Shown here piece by piece: positions 52,720 to 62,649 of a stretch of 64,000 nucleotides of DNA. Location of the stretch: assembly GCF_900106855.1 (NCBI RefSeq), contig NZ_FNWI01000004.1, positions 2,170,001 to 2,234,000 on the forward strand, written 5' to 3'. The notes under the pieces are model-generated. The model had not been told where the DNA came from. It saw nothing but the letters and a program-made list of their open reading frames with translations, and did no database searches. The DNA comes from Varibaculum massiliense (GTDB lineage Bacteria; Actinomycetota; Actinomycetes; Actinomycetales; Actinomycetaceae). The translations under genes were made by a program, and so were the position numbers. The number at the start of each line of letters is the position of its first letter. The stretch's first letter is position 1.

Positions 52720-53006
52720 GCTGACCCCCAGAGAGCTAAACCAATACCAGAAAATTAGAGTTTACTTGAGCAATTATAGCAGATAGACACCTAAAAATTA
52801 GCTGAGATTTAGCGCCCGAATGCCTATTATCTCTGCTTTCTTCCGGTCGCGTCGGACATCTTTAATCTTGCGAGTACGACAGGTTCTGGCAGTAACCTAA
52901 AATAATTTGCGCAAACAATAATAATTTATGTCAAAAATATTAGTGATTTTCGGTGGGCTTCATGATGGGATTCTACAAATAGGACGTGGTATCGAAGGTA
53001 ACAATC

Positions 53007-53750
53007 CTAAGAATTTGCGGGAGCTTTCCCAATAATTTCGAGAGCCTGGGCGGGGGTATCAACCAGTTGTACCGCCGCTAACTCTTCCTCTGTAATCATT
53101 CCCGCGCCCAATAATTGATCCTTTAGCCAGGAGATCAGCCCACTCCAGTAGCTGCGTCCTACCAAGACAACAGGGAAAGACTTAATTTTCCCGGTTTCCG
53201 CCAAGGTTACCGCCTCAAAAAGTTCATCCAAAGTACCGAATCCGCCCGGAAGGACTACGAAACCCTGGGCGTATTTAACAAACATGGTTTTGCGGGCAAA
53301 AAAATATCGGAAATAGATCCCCAGCGAAACCCAGTCATTAAACATTTGCTCATGGGGAAGCTCGATACCTAGCCCTACTGAAATCCCTCCGGCCTCGGTG
53401 CAGCCTTTGCAAGTTGCCTCCATTTGTCCCGGGCCTCCGCCGGTAATCACCGACCAGCCGGACTGAGCCAGTAACTTCCCCGTTTCTTCCCCCAGGGCAT
53501 ACTCGGGGCTACCCAGGGGAGTGCGGGCGGAACCGAAAACCGAAATCGCCGGCCCTAATTCGGCGAGGGCGGCAAATCCTTCTACGAACTCACTTTGAAT
53601 CCGCAGTACCCGCCAAGTGTCTTCATGTAGCCAATCAGTATTTTTTTGCGGACGGAGCAAGCGTTGCTCGGAAGTCTCCCTGGGTCGCAAGGGACTGCGC
53701 ATCTGAATGGGACCGCTCCGGTAAACGCCTTTATTCTTAAAACTTCTCAC
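53007..53750 (-). CDS. LOG-family (TIGR00730) Rossmann-fold protein
   Basis: 247 residues. Motifs ISVFGSARTPLGSPEYALGE, GWSVITGGGPGQMEATCKG near residue 105 and FVVLPGGFGTLDELFEAVT near 165, the PGGxGTxxE active site. Family members hydrolyse nucleoside 5'-monophosphates, including cytokinin riboside monophosphates. The physiological substrate here is unknown. The N-terminal ~40 residues are a basic extension. Confidence 0.9.
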   Translation of the reverse strand: MRSFKNKGVYRSGPIQMRSPLRPRETSEQRLLRPQKNTDWLHEDTWRVLRIQSEFVEGFAALAELGPAISVFGSARTPLGSPEYALGEETGKLLAQSGWSVITGGGPGQMEATCKGCTEAGGISVGLGIELPHEQMFNDWVSLGIYFRYFFARKTMFVKYAQGFVVLPGGFGTLDELFEAVTLAETGKIKSFPVVLVGRSYWSGLISWLKDQLLGAGMITEEELAAVQLVDTPAQALEIIGKAPANS

Positions 53751-53895
53751 TCGCGAAGCATATCAGTATGCAGGTTAAGCCCAAGTTAACCCCGCCGAAA
53801 CCAGAGGTAACCTGACGGGATACTGAAAATAAAAGTCCAGGTAGGGTGGGTAAAAGCAGATAAAAACCGTGAGTAGTAAGGAAAACTTTCAGGGA

Positions 53896-54537
53896 TTAAT
53901 CTTGTGGGCAATAAACCCCAACTGCTAGTCCATCTCCACAGGTGAGTATATTGGCGATAAAACGCTCATCAGCGAGTAGGGAAGTTACTGCTTGCCGCAT
54001 GTGGGTGGTTTCCATTTCCCGGCGGGCAGGATCTCCAACTTGATCCATCCAGAGGGCGTGCACAATTGCTACCATCCCGCCGGGGCGTAAGATTCGAGTA
54101 GCTTGTTCGATATAGCTGGAAATTTCCCGCACGTCGGCGTCAATCACCACCAGATCGTAGGCGGCGCCTGCCATCCGGGGGAGTACCTCTAGGGCGTGAC
54201 CATTAATCAGACGGCTACGATTCGACCGGTGGGCAGCGGATCGAAAAGCACTACGGGCAGCCGCCTGGAACTCTGATTCCGAGTCGATAGTGGTCAGCAC
54301 CCCATTTTCGGACATTCCCTCCAGCAAGTAGAGACCCGAAACTCCCGCCCCGGTGCCGATCTCAAAAATTGCTTTCGCCCCGCAAGCGGCAGAGAGCATC
54401 CGCAAGGCTGCTCCGGTAGCGGGAGAAACCGGGCTAGCCCCCAGTTCGACGGCTAGGGCGCGCGCTGCCGCCGTGTTTTCGTCCTCAACTACCTGGGATT
54501 CGGTCCAATCCCAACTTAAAGCCTTGTTGTTATTCAT
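53896..54537 (-). CDS. O-methyltransferase family protein
   Basis: 213 residues. SAM-binding motif IFEIGTGAGVSGLYLLEGM near residue 58, TTIDSESEFQAAARSAF, DLVVIDADVREISSYIEQA with the metal-site Asp, and ILRPGGMVAIVHALW. It resembles the class that includes catechol-type O-methyltransferases (compare Rv1220c, recalled). Substrate unknown. Divergent context suggests it is a single gene. Confidence 0.88.
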   Translation of the reverse strand: MNNNKALSWDWTESQVVEDENTAAARALAVELGASPVSPATGAALRMLSAACGAKAIFEIGTGAGVSGLYLLEGMSENGVLTTIDSESEFQAAARSAFRSAAHRSNRSRLINGHALEVLPRMAGAAYDLVVIDADVREISSYIEQATRILRPGGMVAIVHALWMDQVGDPARREMETTHMRQAVTSLLADERFIANILTCGDGLAVGVYCPQD

Positions 54538-54596
54538 AACGACTTCCTTGCTAACGGATTTACGTTTTCTCCAGTTTATGAAACCTGCCGGGCAGC

Positions 54597-55718
54597 TTAC
54601 AGCGGTTTGACCCCCAGGTTACGTCCCGCCAGGGAGCGGGTGCGTTTTGTAAGCGCCTGCGCCACCTCGTTAATAGCTTGCGAGGACGGAGAATCTGGAT
54701 GCATCGCCACTACCGGAGTTCCCTGGTCAGCGCCCTCTCGCAAGGCAATATCTAGCGGTACTTGCGCTAAAACCGGAACCTGATAGCCCAGTTGCGCGCT
54801 AAGCCGTCCCGCTACCATTTCCCCGCCGCCGCTGCCAAACAGGTGCAACTTGCTGCCATCCGGCTGGGGCAGATAAGACATATTTTCGATTACTCCGATT
54901 ACCCGCTGATCGGTTTGCGCCCCGATAACTCCGGCGCGCTCAGCAACTTCTGCCGCCGCTACCTGCGGAGTGGTCACCACCAATATCTCTGACCTGGGCA
55001 GCAGCTGGGAAATAGAGATTGCCACGTCACCGGTTCCTGGAGGTAGATCCAGCAGTAAAACATCCAGGTCACCCCAGTAAACATCGGCTAAGAATTGTTG
55101 CAAAGCACGGTGCAGCATCGGACCGCGCCACACTACCGGCTGCCCATCCGGCACAAACATTCCGATAGAGATAACTTTCACCCCACCAGCCACCGGGGGA
55201 ACAATCATGCCATCAATAACTGTGGGTTCTTCCGCCACCCCCAGCATCCTAGGAATTGAGAAACCGTAAATATCGGCGTCTAACACCCCAACTTTAAGAC
55301 CTTGCGCTGCCAAAGCCAGCGCCAAGTTGGCGGTCATTGAAGACTTACCAACCCCGCCTTTACCAGACGTAATCGCATAGACGCGGGTCAAAGAATCTGG
55401 CTGGGCAAAAGGAATAATATTTTGGGGACCGGAAAGTTTTTCTTTCAAGGCAGCCCTTTGAGCTTCATCCATCACGCCCATTTCTACGGTTACTGCCGTC
55501 ACTCCGGGAACTTTGGCTACTTCTTCACGAACATCTTTTTCAATGGTGGCCTGTAGGGGGCAGCCGGCGATGGTTAAGTCAACCTTGACGGTAACCGCGC
55601 CTTCCTCACCAATAGAAACTTCCCGTACCATATCCAGGTCGGTGATTGACCGTCCCAGTTCCGGATCTATTACCCGCGAGAGTGCCTGCCTGATTGTCTC
55701 TTCATTTAACTGACTCAT
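54597..55718 (-). CDS. mrp: Mrp/NBP35-type iron-sulfur carrier ATPase
   Basis: About 373 residues from ATG 55718, behind GGAAGG; the frame is open further upstream. An N-terminal MIP18/DUF59 domain (QALSRVIDPELGRSITDLDM) precedes a P-loop of the deviant Walker A type (ITSGKGGVGKSSMTANLA near residue 120). LLLDLPPGTGDVAISISQLL and VIENMSYL follow. It loads or transfers Fe-S clusters. The usual CxxC of the C-terminus is not obvious here; the segment after VIENMSYL reads LPQPDGSKLHLFGSGGGE. Confidence 0.92.
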   Translation of the reverse strand: MSQLNEETIRQALSRVIDPELGRSITDLDMVREVSIGEEGAVTVKVDLTIAGCPLQATIEKDVREEVAKVPGVTAVTVEMGVMDEAQRAALKEKLSGPQNIIPFAQPDSLTRVYAITSGKGGVGKSSMTANLALALAAQGLKVGVLDADIYGFSIPRMLGVAEEPTVIDGMIVPPVAGGVKVISIGMFVPDGQPVVWRGPMLHRALQQFLADVYWGDLDVLLLDLPPGTGDVAISISQLLPRSEILVVTTPQVAAAEVAERAGVIGAQTDQRVIGVIENMSYLPQPDGSKLHLFGSGGGEMVAGRLSAQLGYQVPVLAQVPLDIALREGADQGTPVVAMHPDSPSSQAINEVAQALTKRTRSLAGRNLGVKPL

Positions 55719-55808
55719 GCCTTCCATCCTATAGGGTGAGCGTCTCGACCTCACTTTCCGATAGGAACCTTAAGGAGGTAAAAACCGGGTTTTTAGCTAA
55801 TGCTTACT

Positions 55809-56387
55809 TTAGAAATTAGAAATCGAGGAAGAATTATTGTCCCCAAGTTTATATTTTCCCTGTTCAGGATGGTGTTTATTTTCCTCTAAATCTCTGCGAG
55901 CCTTTTGGTATTCCTCTGCGCGAAGCTCATCTAAGAGGTCGCGGAGTTCGCCCCGAACGAAGTCCCGGGTAGCTACCTCAGACATTGACAGACGTAAAGA
56001 GGCAATCTCGCGGGTGAGATATTCGATTTCGGCATGATTCTTTGCGGCTCGGCGCCGGTCTTGTTCCGCGGAAACCCGGTCGCGGTCATCTTGCCGGTTC
56101 TGCGCCAACAAAATCAGGGGAGAAGCATAAGAAGCCTGCAAAGATAGCATTAAAGTTAGGGCGGTGAAACCAAGAGCAGAGCTGTCAAAACGCCAAGCCT
56201 CGGGAGCCCAAGAGTTCCAGCCCAACCAAATAATCACGAATACCGTCAGGTAAACCAAGAATTGGGGGGTTCCCTGGAAACGGGCAAAAGATTCTGAAAC
56301 CCGCCCCACGCCCTCGGATTGTAAATTTATGCGCGGAAGCCGAAAACGACGTTTTCTTTCACGGGGAGTATCAAGCCTGTCCGCCAT
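55809..56387 (-). CDS. DUF1003 membrane protein
   Basis: 192 residues. Two membrane helices, FLVYLTVFVIIWLGWNSWA and GFTALTLMLSLQASYASPLI, followed by NRQDDRDRVSAEQDRRRA and a long coiled coil, is the DUF1003 hallmark. Start ATG overlaps the end of the MgtE-N gene by 17 bp, so they are a coupled pair. Function unknown; often linked to magnesium-transporter-like proteins. Confidence 0.9.
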   Translation of the reverse strand: MADRLDTPRERKRRFRLPRINLQSEGVGRVSESFARFQGTPQFLVYLTVFVIIWLGWNSWAPEAWRFDSSALGFTALTLMLSLQASYASPLILLAQNRQDDRDRVSAEQDRRRAAKNHAEIEYLTREIASLRLSMSEVATRDFVRGELRDLLDELRAEEYQKARRDLEENKHHPEQGKYKLGDNNSSSISNF

Positions 56388-57684
56388 CTTCGCTCCTTTC
56401 CCTTTCCATTGCTAAATCGGTTTCATCCTCGTCAGCATCGCGCCAATCTGCAGGTAGAAGATGATCGAGGACGTCATCAACCGAGACTGCACCCAGTAGA
56501 TGTCGATTCTTATCAACTACCGGTACTGCGGTTAAATTATAGGTAGCCAGCAGCCTGGTTACCGTGCCGATACCGGCAGTAGGATCCACTCCCTTTAGAT
56601 CATCGTCCAGGATCTGCCCCAGCAGGGTTTGGGGAGGTTCCCGTAGTGCCTTTTGAATATGAACTGCTCCCAAGAAACGCCCCGTGGGAGTTTCGGTTGG
56701 CGGGCGGGTAACACACACCATCGCGGCCAGAGCCGGAGGAATATCTTGCCGCCGCACATGGGCTAGCAGGGTGGCAACGTCAGCATCTGGAGGCAAAATC
56801 ACCGGGGTGGTGGTCATTAAACCACCGGCGGTACGTTCCCCGTACACCATCAAACGGCGCACATCCGCCGCTTCTTCCGGTTCCATTTCCGCTAACAAAA
56901 TCTGTGCCTGTTTTTCGGGCAGCTCTTTTACCAAGTCGGTAGCGTCGTCGGGTTGCATAACATCTAACACATCGGCCGCGCGGGCGATATCTAGAGAAGT
57001 AAGGATGGCAACTCGATCTTCTTGACCGAGTTCTTCCAACACATCCGCTAGGCGTTCATCTCCCAGTTGTGCAGCAACTTCTAGGCGGCGTTCTTCCGGC
57101 AGATCAGCCAGCACATCTGCCACATCGGCAGCTTTCGCACCCTCTAACTGAGCCAGTAGGGTAGTTGCCTCTTGCGGGAGTACTGATTTACGCAAATGCG
57201 TTACCTCTGCCGGATCAATCAGCATAGTTTCCCCGCGGCTAAGAGCTAGCGCGGAAGTTACCCGCTGTACATAGAGTTTGGTGATATACCAGTCGCGGCG
57301 GTCATCCTGCTCCATGCACATATCCTGGATTTTTACGTCCCCAGAACCATCCCGCATGGATAGCACCCGATCCATGAGTTCGCCCATCACCATGGTTTCC
57401 GCTACTCGCTGCTGGAACTGGCGGATATTAACCAATCCGGTGGTGATTACTTGTCCCGGCTGGATAGCCACAATTCGAGTTACCGGCACAAACACCCGCC
57501 GGTGTCCGGCAACTTCCACCACCAAACCCACTACCGTTGGCAACCCGGTAAAACGTAAAACAATTATTACGTCGGTTACCTGACCGATCTCGTCTCCTAC
57601 CGGGTCAAATACTCGAGTTCCCGCCAGTTTTCCAATGAAAACGCGGGAACCGACGGGTTTGATTGAGTGCTTGGCGTGCTCCAT
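56371..57684 (-). CDS. MgtE N-terminal and CBS domain protein
   Basis: 437 residues. An N-terminal PRC-barrel-like domain (GTRVFDPVGDEIGQVTDVI) precedes an MgtE intracellular N domain of repeated helices (AADVADVLADLPEERRLEVA, DDATDLVKELPEKQAQILLA) and two CBS motifs (GERTAGGLMTTTPVILPPDA, LTAVPVVDKNRHLLGAVSVD). The membrane channel domain of MgtE is absent, so it is probably a cytoplasmic magnesium- or nucleotide-sensing partner. Adjacent to DUF1003 and mrp, as in mycobacteria (Rv1232c region, recalled). Confidence 0.9.
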   Translation of the reverse strand: MEHAKHSIKPVGSRVFIGKLAGTRVFDPVGDEIGQVTDVIIVLRFTGLPTVVGLVVEVAGHRRVFVPVTRIVAIQPGQVITTGLVNIRQFQQRVAETMVMGELMDRVLSMRDGSGDVKIQDMCMEQDDRRDWYITKLYVQRVTSALALSRGETMLIDPAEVTHLRKSVLPQEATTLLAQLEGAKAADVADVLADLPEERRLEVAAQLGDERLADVLEELGQEDRVAILTSLDIARAADVLDVMQPDDATDLVKELPEKQAQILLAEMEPEEAADVRRLMVYGERTAGGLMTTTPVILPPDADVATLLAHVRRQDIPPALAAMVCVTRPPTETPTGRFLGAVHIQKALREPPQTLLGQILDDDLKGVDPTAGIGTVTRLLATYNLTAVPVVDKNRHLLGAVSVDDVLDHLLPADWRDADEDETDLAMERERSEDGGQA

Positions 57685-57869
57685 GTCTCTAACTCTACTT
57701 GAAGATTGTGGAAGGTAAGAGGTTAGCTGTCTTATTATGCTCCGCTATTGCTGAAACTGTTTCTTGTCCGGGGAATCAAGATCACCAGCCAGATTCGCCG
57801 GAGGTAAAATCTGCAAGGTTTACGGCAAATAGTTTTGCATTGCCAGACCGTAACATACACACTTAAGAT

Positions 57870-58643
57870 ATGGCTTTATTCCAAAATCATCCGGAGACCA
57901 CCCTGCCCAGCGGGCGGGATTTAGCGACCTTTCCTTCTAAAGAAAGCGCTGAAGAAGCCATTAACTACTTACATTCTAAAGATTTCCCAGTGGCGCAACT
58001 GCTGGTACAAGAGCGCGGATTGACTCGCATAAATCAAGTAGTTGGGGTAGTCACCTGGCCTAAAGCCCTGCTGGCTGGTTTTACCCGCGGTCTAATGATG
58101 GGAATTTTTTTGGCTTTACTTTTCGTACTTTGGAAACCCGCCTGGGCAGTTTTTGCTCCTCTAATAATCGGCGCCTTTGCTATTTTTCGAGCTATTGAAC
58201 GCCTTGTTGCTTGGACGATTCGCTCTTCCTCCTCCGGTTATCCCATTGCTTTTTCTTCTTCCTTAACCGCTGAAAAACACGTACTTATGGTCAGAGAGGA
58301 TTACTACACTGCTCGGCGCCTGCTCTTGGACAATCCCCGTTTTCAAGCGGCAGTAGTAGAACAGGATGCCCCTAGCAGCGTCACTGCCGGTCCCACCGAG
58401 TTTGGTTCGGGTGCTGACGAACAGCCACGCTACGGGGTGCGGCTAAGCCCGGATGCTCGCCGCCAATTACGCTCCCAACAGGAACAATTAAAAGATCAAG
58501 TGCCTGCGGCTGCGATGCCGACCTGTGCCGAGCCGTCCCCGAAAACCTTAGAAAGCAAGCAGAAAAACACTGCTGGGCGGGAAGAAAACGAGGAAGTACC
58601 GAAGGAAACGCCTCTAGACAGTGACCAAAATGACGCCCGTTAG
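57870..58643 (+). CDS. General stress protein 17M-like membrane protein
   Basis: 257 residues. The YflT/GS17M domain is LATFPSKESAEEAINYLHSK and VAQLLVQERGLTRINQVVG. Two membrane helices follow (FTRGLMMGIFLALLFVLWKP and FAPLIIGAFAIFRAIERL), then a polar tail. It occurs beside bipA/typA and the mrp block in other actinobacteria. Its role in stress is unproven. Confidence 0.82.
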   Translation: MALFQNHPETTLPSGRDLATFPSKESAEEAINYLHSKDFPVAQLLVQERGLTRINQVVGVVTWPKALLAGFTRGLMMGIFLALLFVLWKPAWAVFAPLIIGAFAIFRAIERLVAWTIRSSSSGYPIAFSSSLTAEKHVLMVREDYYTARRLLLDNPRFQAAVVEQDAPSSVTAGPTEFGSGADEQPRYGVRLSPDARRQLRSQQEQLKDQVPAAAMPTCAEPSPKTLESKQKNTAGREENEEVPKETPLDSDQNDAR

Positions 58644-58680
58644 CACTGGTAGCGAGGGCAGGGGTATATTTAAGGAAGTT

Positions 58681-58713
58681 CCGGCGCGGCGACCCTAATC
58701 CCGCCGGTTTTTT
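58681..58713 (+). terminator. Intrinsic terminator after the GS17M-like gene
   Basis: CCGGCG (58681-58686) pairs with CGCCGG (58702-58707) and is followed by TTTTTT. Confidence 0.8.
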
Positions 58714-58755
58714 CATGCTCGAGTTAATACTTGGAACGGTTATAAGGAGGAGCGC

Positions 58756-60681
58756 ATGAAGATTCGCCAGGATTTGCGAAATGTGGCGATCGTTGCTCAC
58801 GTAGACCACGGGAAAACTACCCTAGTGGACAAAATGCTCTGGGAATCGGGAGCCTTCGGCGATCATGCCAGCGTAGAAAAAACCGGCGAACGGGTGATGG
58901 ATTCAGGCGACTTGGAACGGGAAAAAGGCATCACCATCCTGGCGAAAAACACCGCGGTTCATTATGCGGGGAAAGCTGCCCAAAATGTGGGGGTCAGCGA
59001 AGGGATCACCATTAACGTGATTGATACTCCCGGACACGCTGATTTCGGTGGGGAAGTAGAACGTGCCCTCTCGATGGTGGATGGGGTAGTGCTGCTGGTG
59101 GATGCCGCCGAAGGGCCGCTGCCGCAAACCCGCTTTGTATTGCGTAAAGCGCTGGCTGCCCGCCTTCCGGTAATCGTGGTGATAAATAAGGTTGACCGCC
59201 CAGATTCGCGGATTGAAGAAGTAGAAGCCGAAACTGTTGACCTGTTGCTGGCTCTAGCACAAGACTTGGTTGATGAAGGCGAAGAAGTAGATTTAGATTC
59301 TTTGCTCGATGTTCCGGTGCTTTATTGCTCGGCAAAAGCTGGCTGCTGTTCCTGGGAAAAACCGGCTCGCGGGAAACTACCCGGCAGCGACCTCCACGAC
59401 CTGTTCGACGCGATTATTAACCGGATTCCTGGGCCTGAATATGACCCGGATGCTCCCTTGGCAGCCCATGTAACCAACCTGGATTCTTCGCCTTTCCTCG
59501 GGCGCCTGGCTTTATTGCGGATCCACAACGGGACTTTGCGGCATGGTGAACACGTAGGTTGGGCGCGTCATGACGGCTCGATTACTGACGTAAAGCTCAC
59601 CGAGCTGCTGGCTACTTTCGGATTGGAACGTAAAAGTGTAGAGGAAGCCCACGCCGGCGATATCGTGGCGGTAGCCGGCATCCCCGAAATTACTATTGGG
59701 GAATCTCTGGTGGATCTGGAAGACCCCCGCCCGCTGCCGCTGATTAAGGTAGATGATCCCGCTATCTCCATGACTATCGGTACCAACACTTCTCCGCTGG
59801 CAGGCAGGGTAAAGGGACATAAACTTACGGCTCGCCAAGTTAAAGACCGCCTCGATCGGGAACTAATCGGGAACGTGTCCTTGAAAGTACTGCCGACTGA
59901 ACGCCCTGACGCCTGGGAGGTACAGGGGCGCGGGGAACTGGCCTTGGCGATTTTGATTGAGCAAATGCGCCGGGAAGGTTTCGAACTAACCGCCGGAAAA
60001 CCCCAGGTAGTCACCAAAGAGATTGACGGGAAAAGATACGAGCCGATGGAACAAATGACCATCGATGTACCCGAAGATTACCTGGGTAAAGTAACCGAGT
60101 TAATGGCCGCGCGCAAAGGCAAATTGCAGACTATGTCTAATCATGGCACGGGCTGGGTGCGCCTGATTTTCCGGGTGCCGGCTCGCGGTCTGATTTCCTT
60201 CCGTTCCAAGTTTCTAACCGAAACTCGCGGATCGGGGATTGCCTCTTCTATTGCCGATGGATACGCCCCCTGGCAAGGCACGATTACCCGCCGCCAAAGC
60301 GGGTCCCTAGTATCGGATCGCGCCGGAAAATCTACGCCCTACGCGATGATTCAGTTGCAAGAGCGAGGCAGTTTCATTATTCAACCCGGTAGCGAAGTCT
60401 ATGAGGGGCAAGTGGTAGCAGAAAATCCGCGGGGGGAAGATATGGACGTCAATATCACCCGGGAAAAGAAGCAAACCAATATGCGTTCTTCCACTGCCGA
60501 TGCTTTTGAGGGGTTAGTTCCTCCCCGGGTACTTACTTTGGAAGAATCGCTAGAGTTTGCTGCCGAGGACGAATGTGTGGAAGTTACCCCGGAAGAGATC
60601 CGGATCCGCAAAGTGGTATTAAGTGCGCAAGACCGTTTCAAAATTGCGTCTCGCCGCCGTCGTCAAGAACGCGGCGAATAG
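58756..60681 (+). CDS. typA: GTP-binding translation factor TypA/BipA
   Basis: 641 residues, ATG behind AAGGAGG. GTPase motifs G1 [16 protein letters not shown]2 [10 protein letters not shown]3 [11 protein letters not shown] and G4 NKVDRP (VVINKVDRP) are followed by the EF-G-like beta barrel and domain V, and by the TypA-specific C-terminal domain ([40 protein letters not shown]). It is a ribosome-associated GTPase active in stress and low-temperature assembly. Confidence 0.97.
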   Translation: MKIRQDLRNVAIVAHVDHGKTTLVDKMLWESGAFGDHASVEKTGERVMDSGDLEREKGITILAKNTAVHYAGKAAQNVGVSEGITINVIDTPGHADFGGEVERALSMVDGVVLLVDAAEGPLPQTRFVLRKALAARLPVIVVINKVDRPDSRIEEVEAETVDLLLALAQDLVDEGEEVDLDSLLDVPVLYCSAKAGCCSWEKPARGKLPGSDLHDLFDAIINRIPGPEYDPDAPLAAHVTNLDSSPFLGRLALLRIHNGTLRHGEHVGWARHDGSITDVKLTELLATFGLERKSVEEAHAGDIVAVAGIPEITIGESLVDLEDPRPLPLIKVDDPAISMTIGTNTSPLAGRVKGHKLTARQVKDRLDRELIGNVSLKVLPTERPDAWEVQGRGELALAILIEQMRREGFELTAGKPQVVTKEIDGKRYEPMEQMTIDVPEDYLGKVTELMAARKGKLQTMSNHGTGWVRLIFRVPARGLISFRSKFLTETRGSGIASSIADGYAPWQGTITRRQSGSLVSDRAGKSTPYAMIQLQERGSFIIQPGSEVYEGQVVAENPRGEDMDVNITREKKQTNMRSSTADAFEGLVPPRVLTLEESLEFAAEDECVEVTPEEIRIRKVVLSAQDRFKIASRRRRQERGE

Positions 60682-60706
60682 CTGATTTATTGAGGAATCT
60701 GGGCGG

Positions 60707-60940
60707 CTAGATTTTTGGCGGGGGAGGAACTCTTTTCCCAGTCACCATCTTTTCTGCTGGGACTGTCACTGGGCCTTTGCGGGTCAAAATAGTGACGCTA
60801 TCTGGGCTTACGTCTTGGACTTCTCCCAAAGCGTCGTAGAGACCATCGGCTTCTCTGCGGCGCAGCACTACCCGTTCGCCTACTTTCCAAGACAGCCAAG
60901 GAAGGCGCGGCGGCGGTTTCTGATTGCCCACAAACTTCAT
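60707..60940 (-). CDS. Small SH3-like protein (DUF6725-like)
   Basis: 77 residues: GERVVLRRREADGLYDALGE, VTILTRKGPVTVPAEKMV, and VPPPPKI at the end. This is a small barrel pattern (V..G.RVv.R...dg..DalGev) that is found fused to acetyltransferase domains or alone in actinobacteria. The family name is uncertain. It is divergent from fdxA, with the start codons 38 bp apart, and convergent with typA. Confidence 0.75.
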   Translation of the reverse strand: MKFVGNQKPPPRLPWLSWKVGERVVLRRREADGLYDALGEVQDVSPDSVTILTRKGPVTVPAEKMVTGKRVPPPPKI

Positions 60941-60978
60941 AGTGAGATACTAGCAATATCGGAACCTAAGGAGAATCT

Positions 60979-61305
60979 ATGACTTACGTGATTGCTCAGC
61001 CCTGTGTAGATGTTAAGGATCGCGCCTGCGTCGACGAATGCCCTGTCGATTGCATCTATGAGGGCAAACGCTCGCTCTATATTCACCCCGAAGAATGCGT
61101 GGACTGTGGGGCCTGCGAACCGGTCTGCCCCACGGAGGCCATCTTTTACGAGGATGACCTGCCGGAAGAATGGGCTGACTACTATCGCGCCAACGTGGAC
61201 TTTTTTGAACTTAAAGGTTTGGGTTCGCCCGGAGGCGCCTCCAGTGTTGGCCCCACCGGCTATGACGATCCTATGATTGAAAAGCTGCCTCCCCGCGAAG
61301 AATAG
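60979..61305 (+). CDS. fdxA: Seven-iron ferredoxin
   Basis: 108 residues. The first cluster motif is CVDVKDRACVDECPVDCIYE; the second is CVDCGACEPVCPTEAIF. The spacing of the first matches the [3Fe-4S]/[4Fe-4S] 7Fe ferredoxins of actinobacteria. ATG lies behind AAGGAG. Electron carrier. It is upstream of dapC, as in mycobacteria (fdxC-Rv1178, recalled). Confidence 0.95.
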   Translation: MTYVIAQPCVDVKDRACVDECPVDCIYEGKRSLYIHPEECVDCGACEPVCPTEAIFYEDDLPEEWADYYRANVDFFELKGLGSPGGASSVGPTGYDDPMIEKLPPREE

Positions 61306-61382
61306 CTTTTAGTGCCTCCTATTTCCGCTTTATCTGGCGGAAGTAACGCTTTTAGGTGGTGACGGTGCCTTAGGCTGGGAAC

Positions 61383-62543
61383 ATGAAAAACACCGACCTT
61401 CCACGCCCCCTGAATCTGCCGGTTTTCCCTTGGGACTTACTTGACCCTTATCGGAAAAAAGCGGCAGCTGTCCCAGGGGGAGCTATAGATTTATCTATCG
61501 GCACCCCGATTGACGACTGCCCAGATATTGCGCAATCCGCTTTACAGGCGGCAGCAAACACTCCCGGTTATCCTGCAGTTATCGGCAATTCCCAGCTGCG
61601 TCAGGCAATGGTCAGCTGGGCGCGCGGGCGGGGAATTACCTGTTTAAGTGAAGACGCTTGCCTGCCAACTGTGGGCTCTAAAGAACTGGTAGCGAATCTG
61701 GGGTGGCAGCTGGGAATAGGTGCTGGCGACAAAGTTCTGTTCCCCGAAATTGCTTACCCGACCTACGATATTTGTGCTCGACTTGCAGGTGCTCAGGGGA
61801 TTCCGGTCTCTAACGACATCTCTACTTGGCCACGCGATAGTGCATTGGTCTGGATAAACACCCCCGCTAACCCCACTGGCTGGGTGGCATCTAAGCAATG
61901 GCTGCGAGACGTGGTTTCTTGGGCGCGGGAAGTAGGTGCCGTGGTAGCCAGCGACGAATGCTACGCCGAGCTCACCTACGAGGGCGCAGGCCCTGCCCCC
62001 TCGTTGCTGCAAGCAGACGTGTGCGGGGGGAGCAGTGAAAATCTGCTGCTGGTGTATTCGGTTTCCAAAGAATCTAATTTGGCGGGCTACCGTGCGGCCT
62101 TCGTAGCTGGAGATCCGCAACTAATTTCCGCGCTGGTAGCAGTGCGCAAACATTGTGGGCAAATGATGCCGGCTCCGGTGCAATCAGCTTTAACCCAGGT
62201 GCTTTTAGACCGCTCCCACGTTGGCGAACAGGTAGCGCGTTATGCGTGGCGACGAAAAGTTCTGGCGGCAGCATTGGAAAATGCGGGGCTTAACATTGCT
62301 AAAGAATGTCAAGCTGGTCTTTACCTTTGGGTTTTTGACCCCAAAGACCAAAGTGATAAAGAAAAAATGGGATTTGATAGCGGAGCGGATTGGCGTTTAC
62401 TGGACAGGTTTGCACAGGTAGGAATGATAGTAGCTCCGGAGAGTTTCTATAATTCTAGCCCTGGTTCACATGTGCGAGTGGCGCTCTGCGTAAGTAATCA
62501 AGAAATAGAAAAAGCTGCAAAGCGTTTAGCAACATTTGCCTAA
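61383..62543 (+). CDS. dapC: Succinyldiaminopimelate transaminase
   Basis: 386 residues of a class I PLP aminotransferase: VWINTPANPTGWVASKQWLR near residue 160, ASDECYAELTYEG near 195, and LVYSVSKESNLAGYRAAFV with the PLP Lys near 225. The fdxA-dapC arrangement identifies the DapC-type aminotransferase, acting in lysine and diaminopimelate synthesis. 77 bp downstream of fdxA, probably cotranscribed. Confidence 0.9.
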   Translation: MKNTDLPRPLNLPVFPWDLLDPYRKKAAAVPGGAIDLSIGTPIDDCPDIAQSALQAAANTPGYPAVIGNSQLRQAMVSWARGRGITCLSEDACLPTVGSKELVANLGWQLGIGAGDKVLFPEIAYPTYDICARLAGAQGIPVSNDISTWPRDSALVWINTPANPTGWVASKQWLRDVVSWAREVGAVVASDECYAELTYEGAGPAPSLLQADVCGGSSENLLLVYSVSKESNLAGYRAAFVAGDPQLISALVAVRKHCGQMMPAPVQSALTQVLLDRSHVGEQVARYAWRRKVLAAALENAGLNIAKECQAGLYLWVFDPKDQSDKEKMGFDSGADWRLLDRFAQVGMIVAPESFYNSSPGSHVRVALCVSNQEIEKAAKRLATFA

Positions 62544-62649
62544 GAATGGTGAAGTCTTTAAGAAACTGTTATAGTCTTAAGGGTAATAAGTCCTACATAA
62601 AAACATGGGATGGCACTAAGTCACCCCCTTTTTCGGGAAGGTTGTCGAA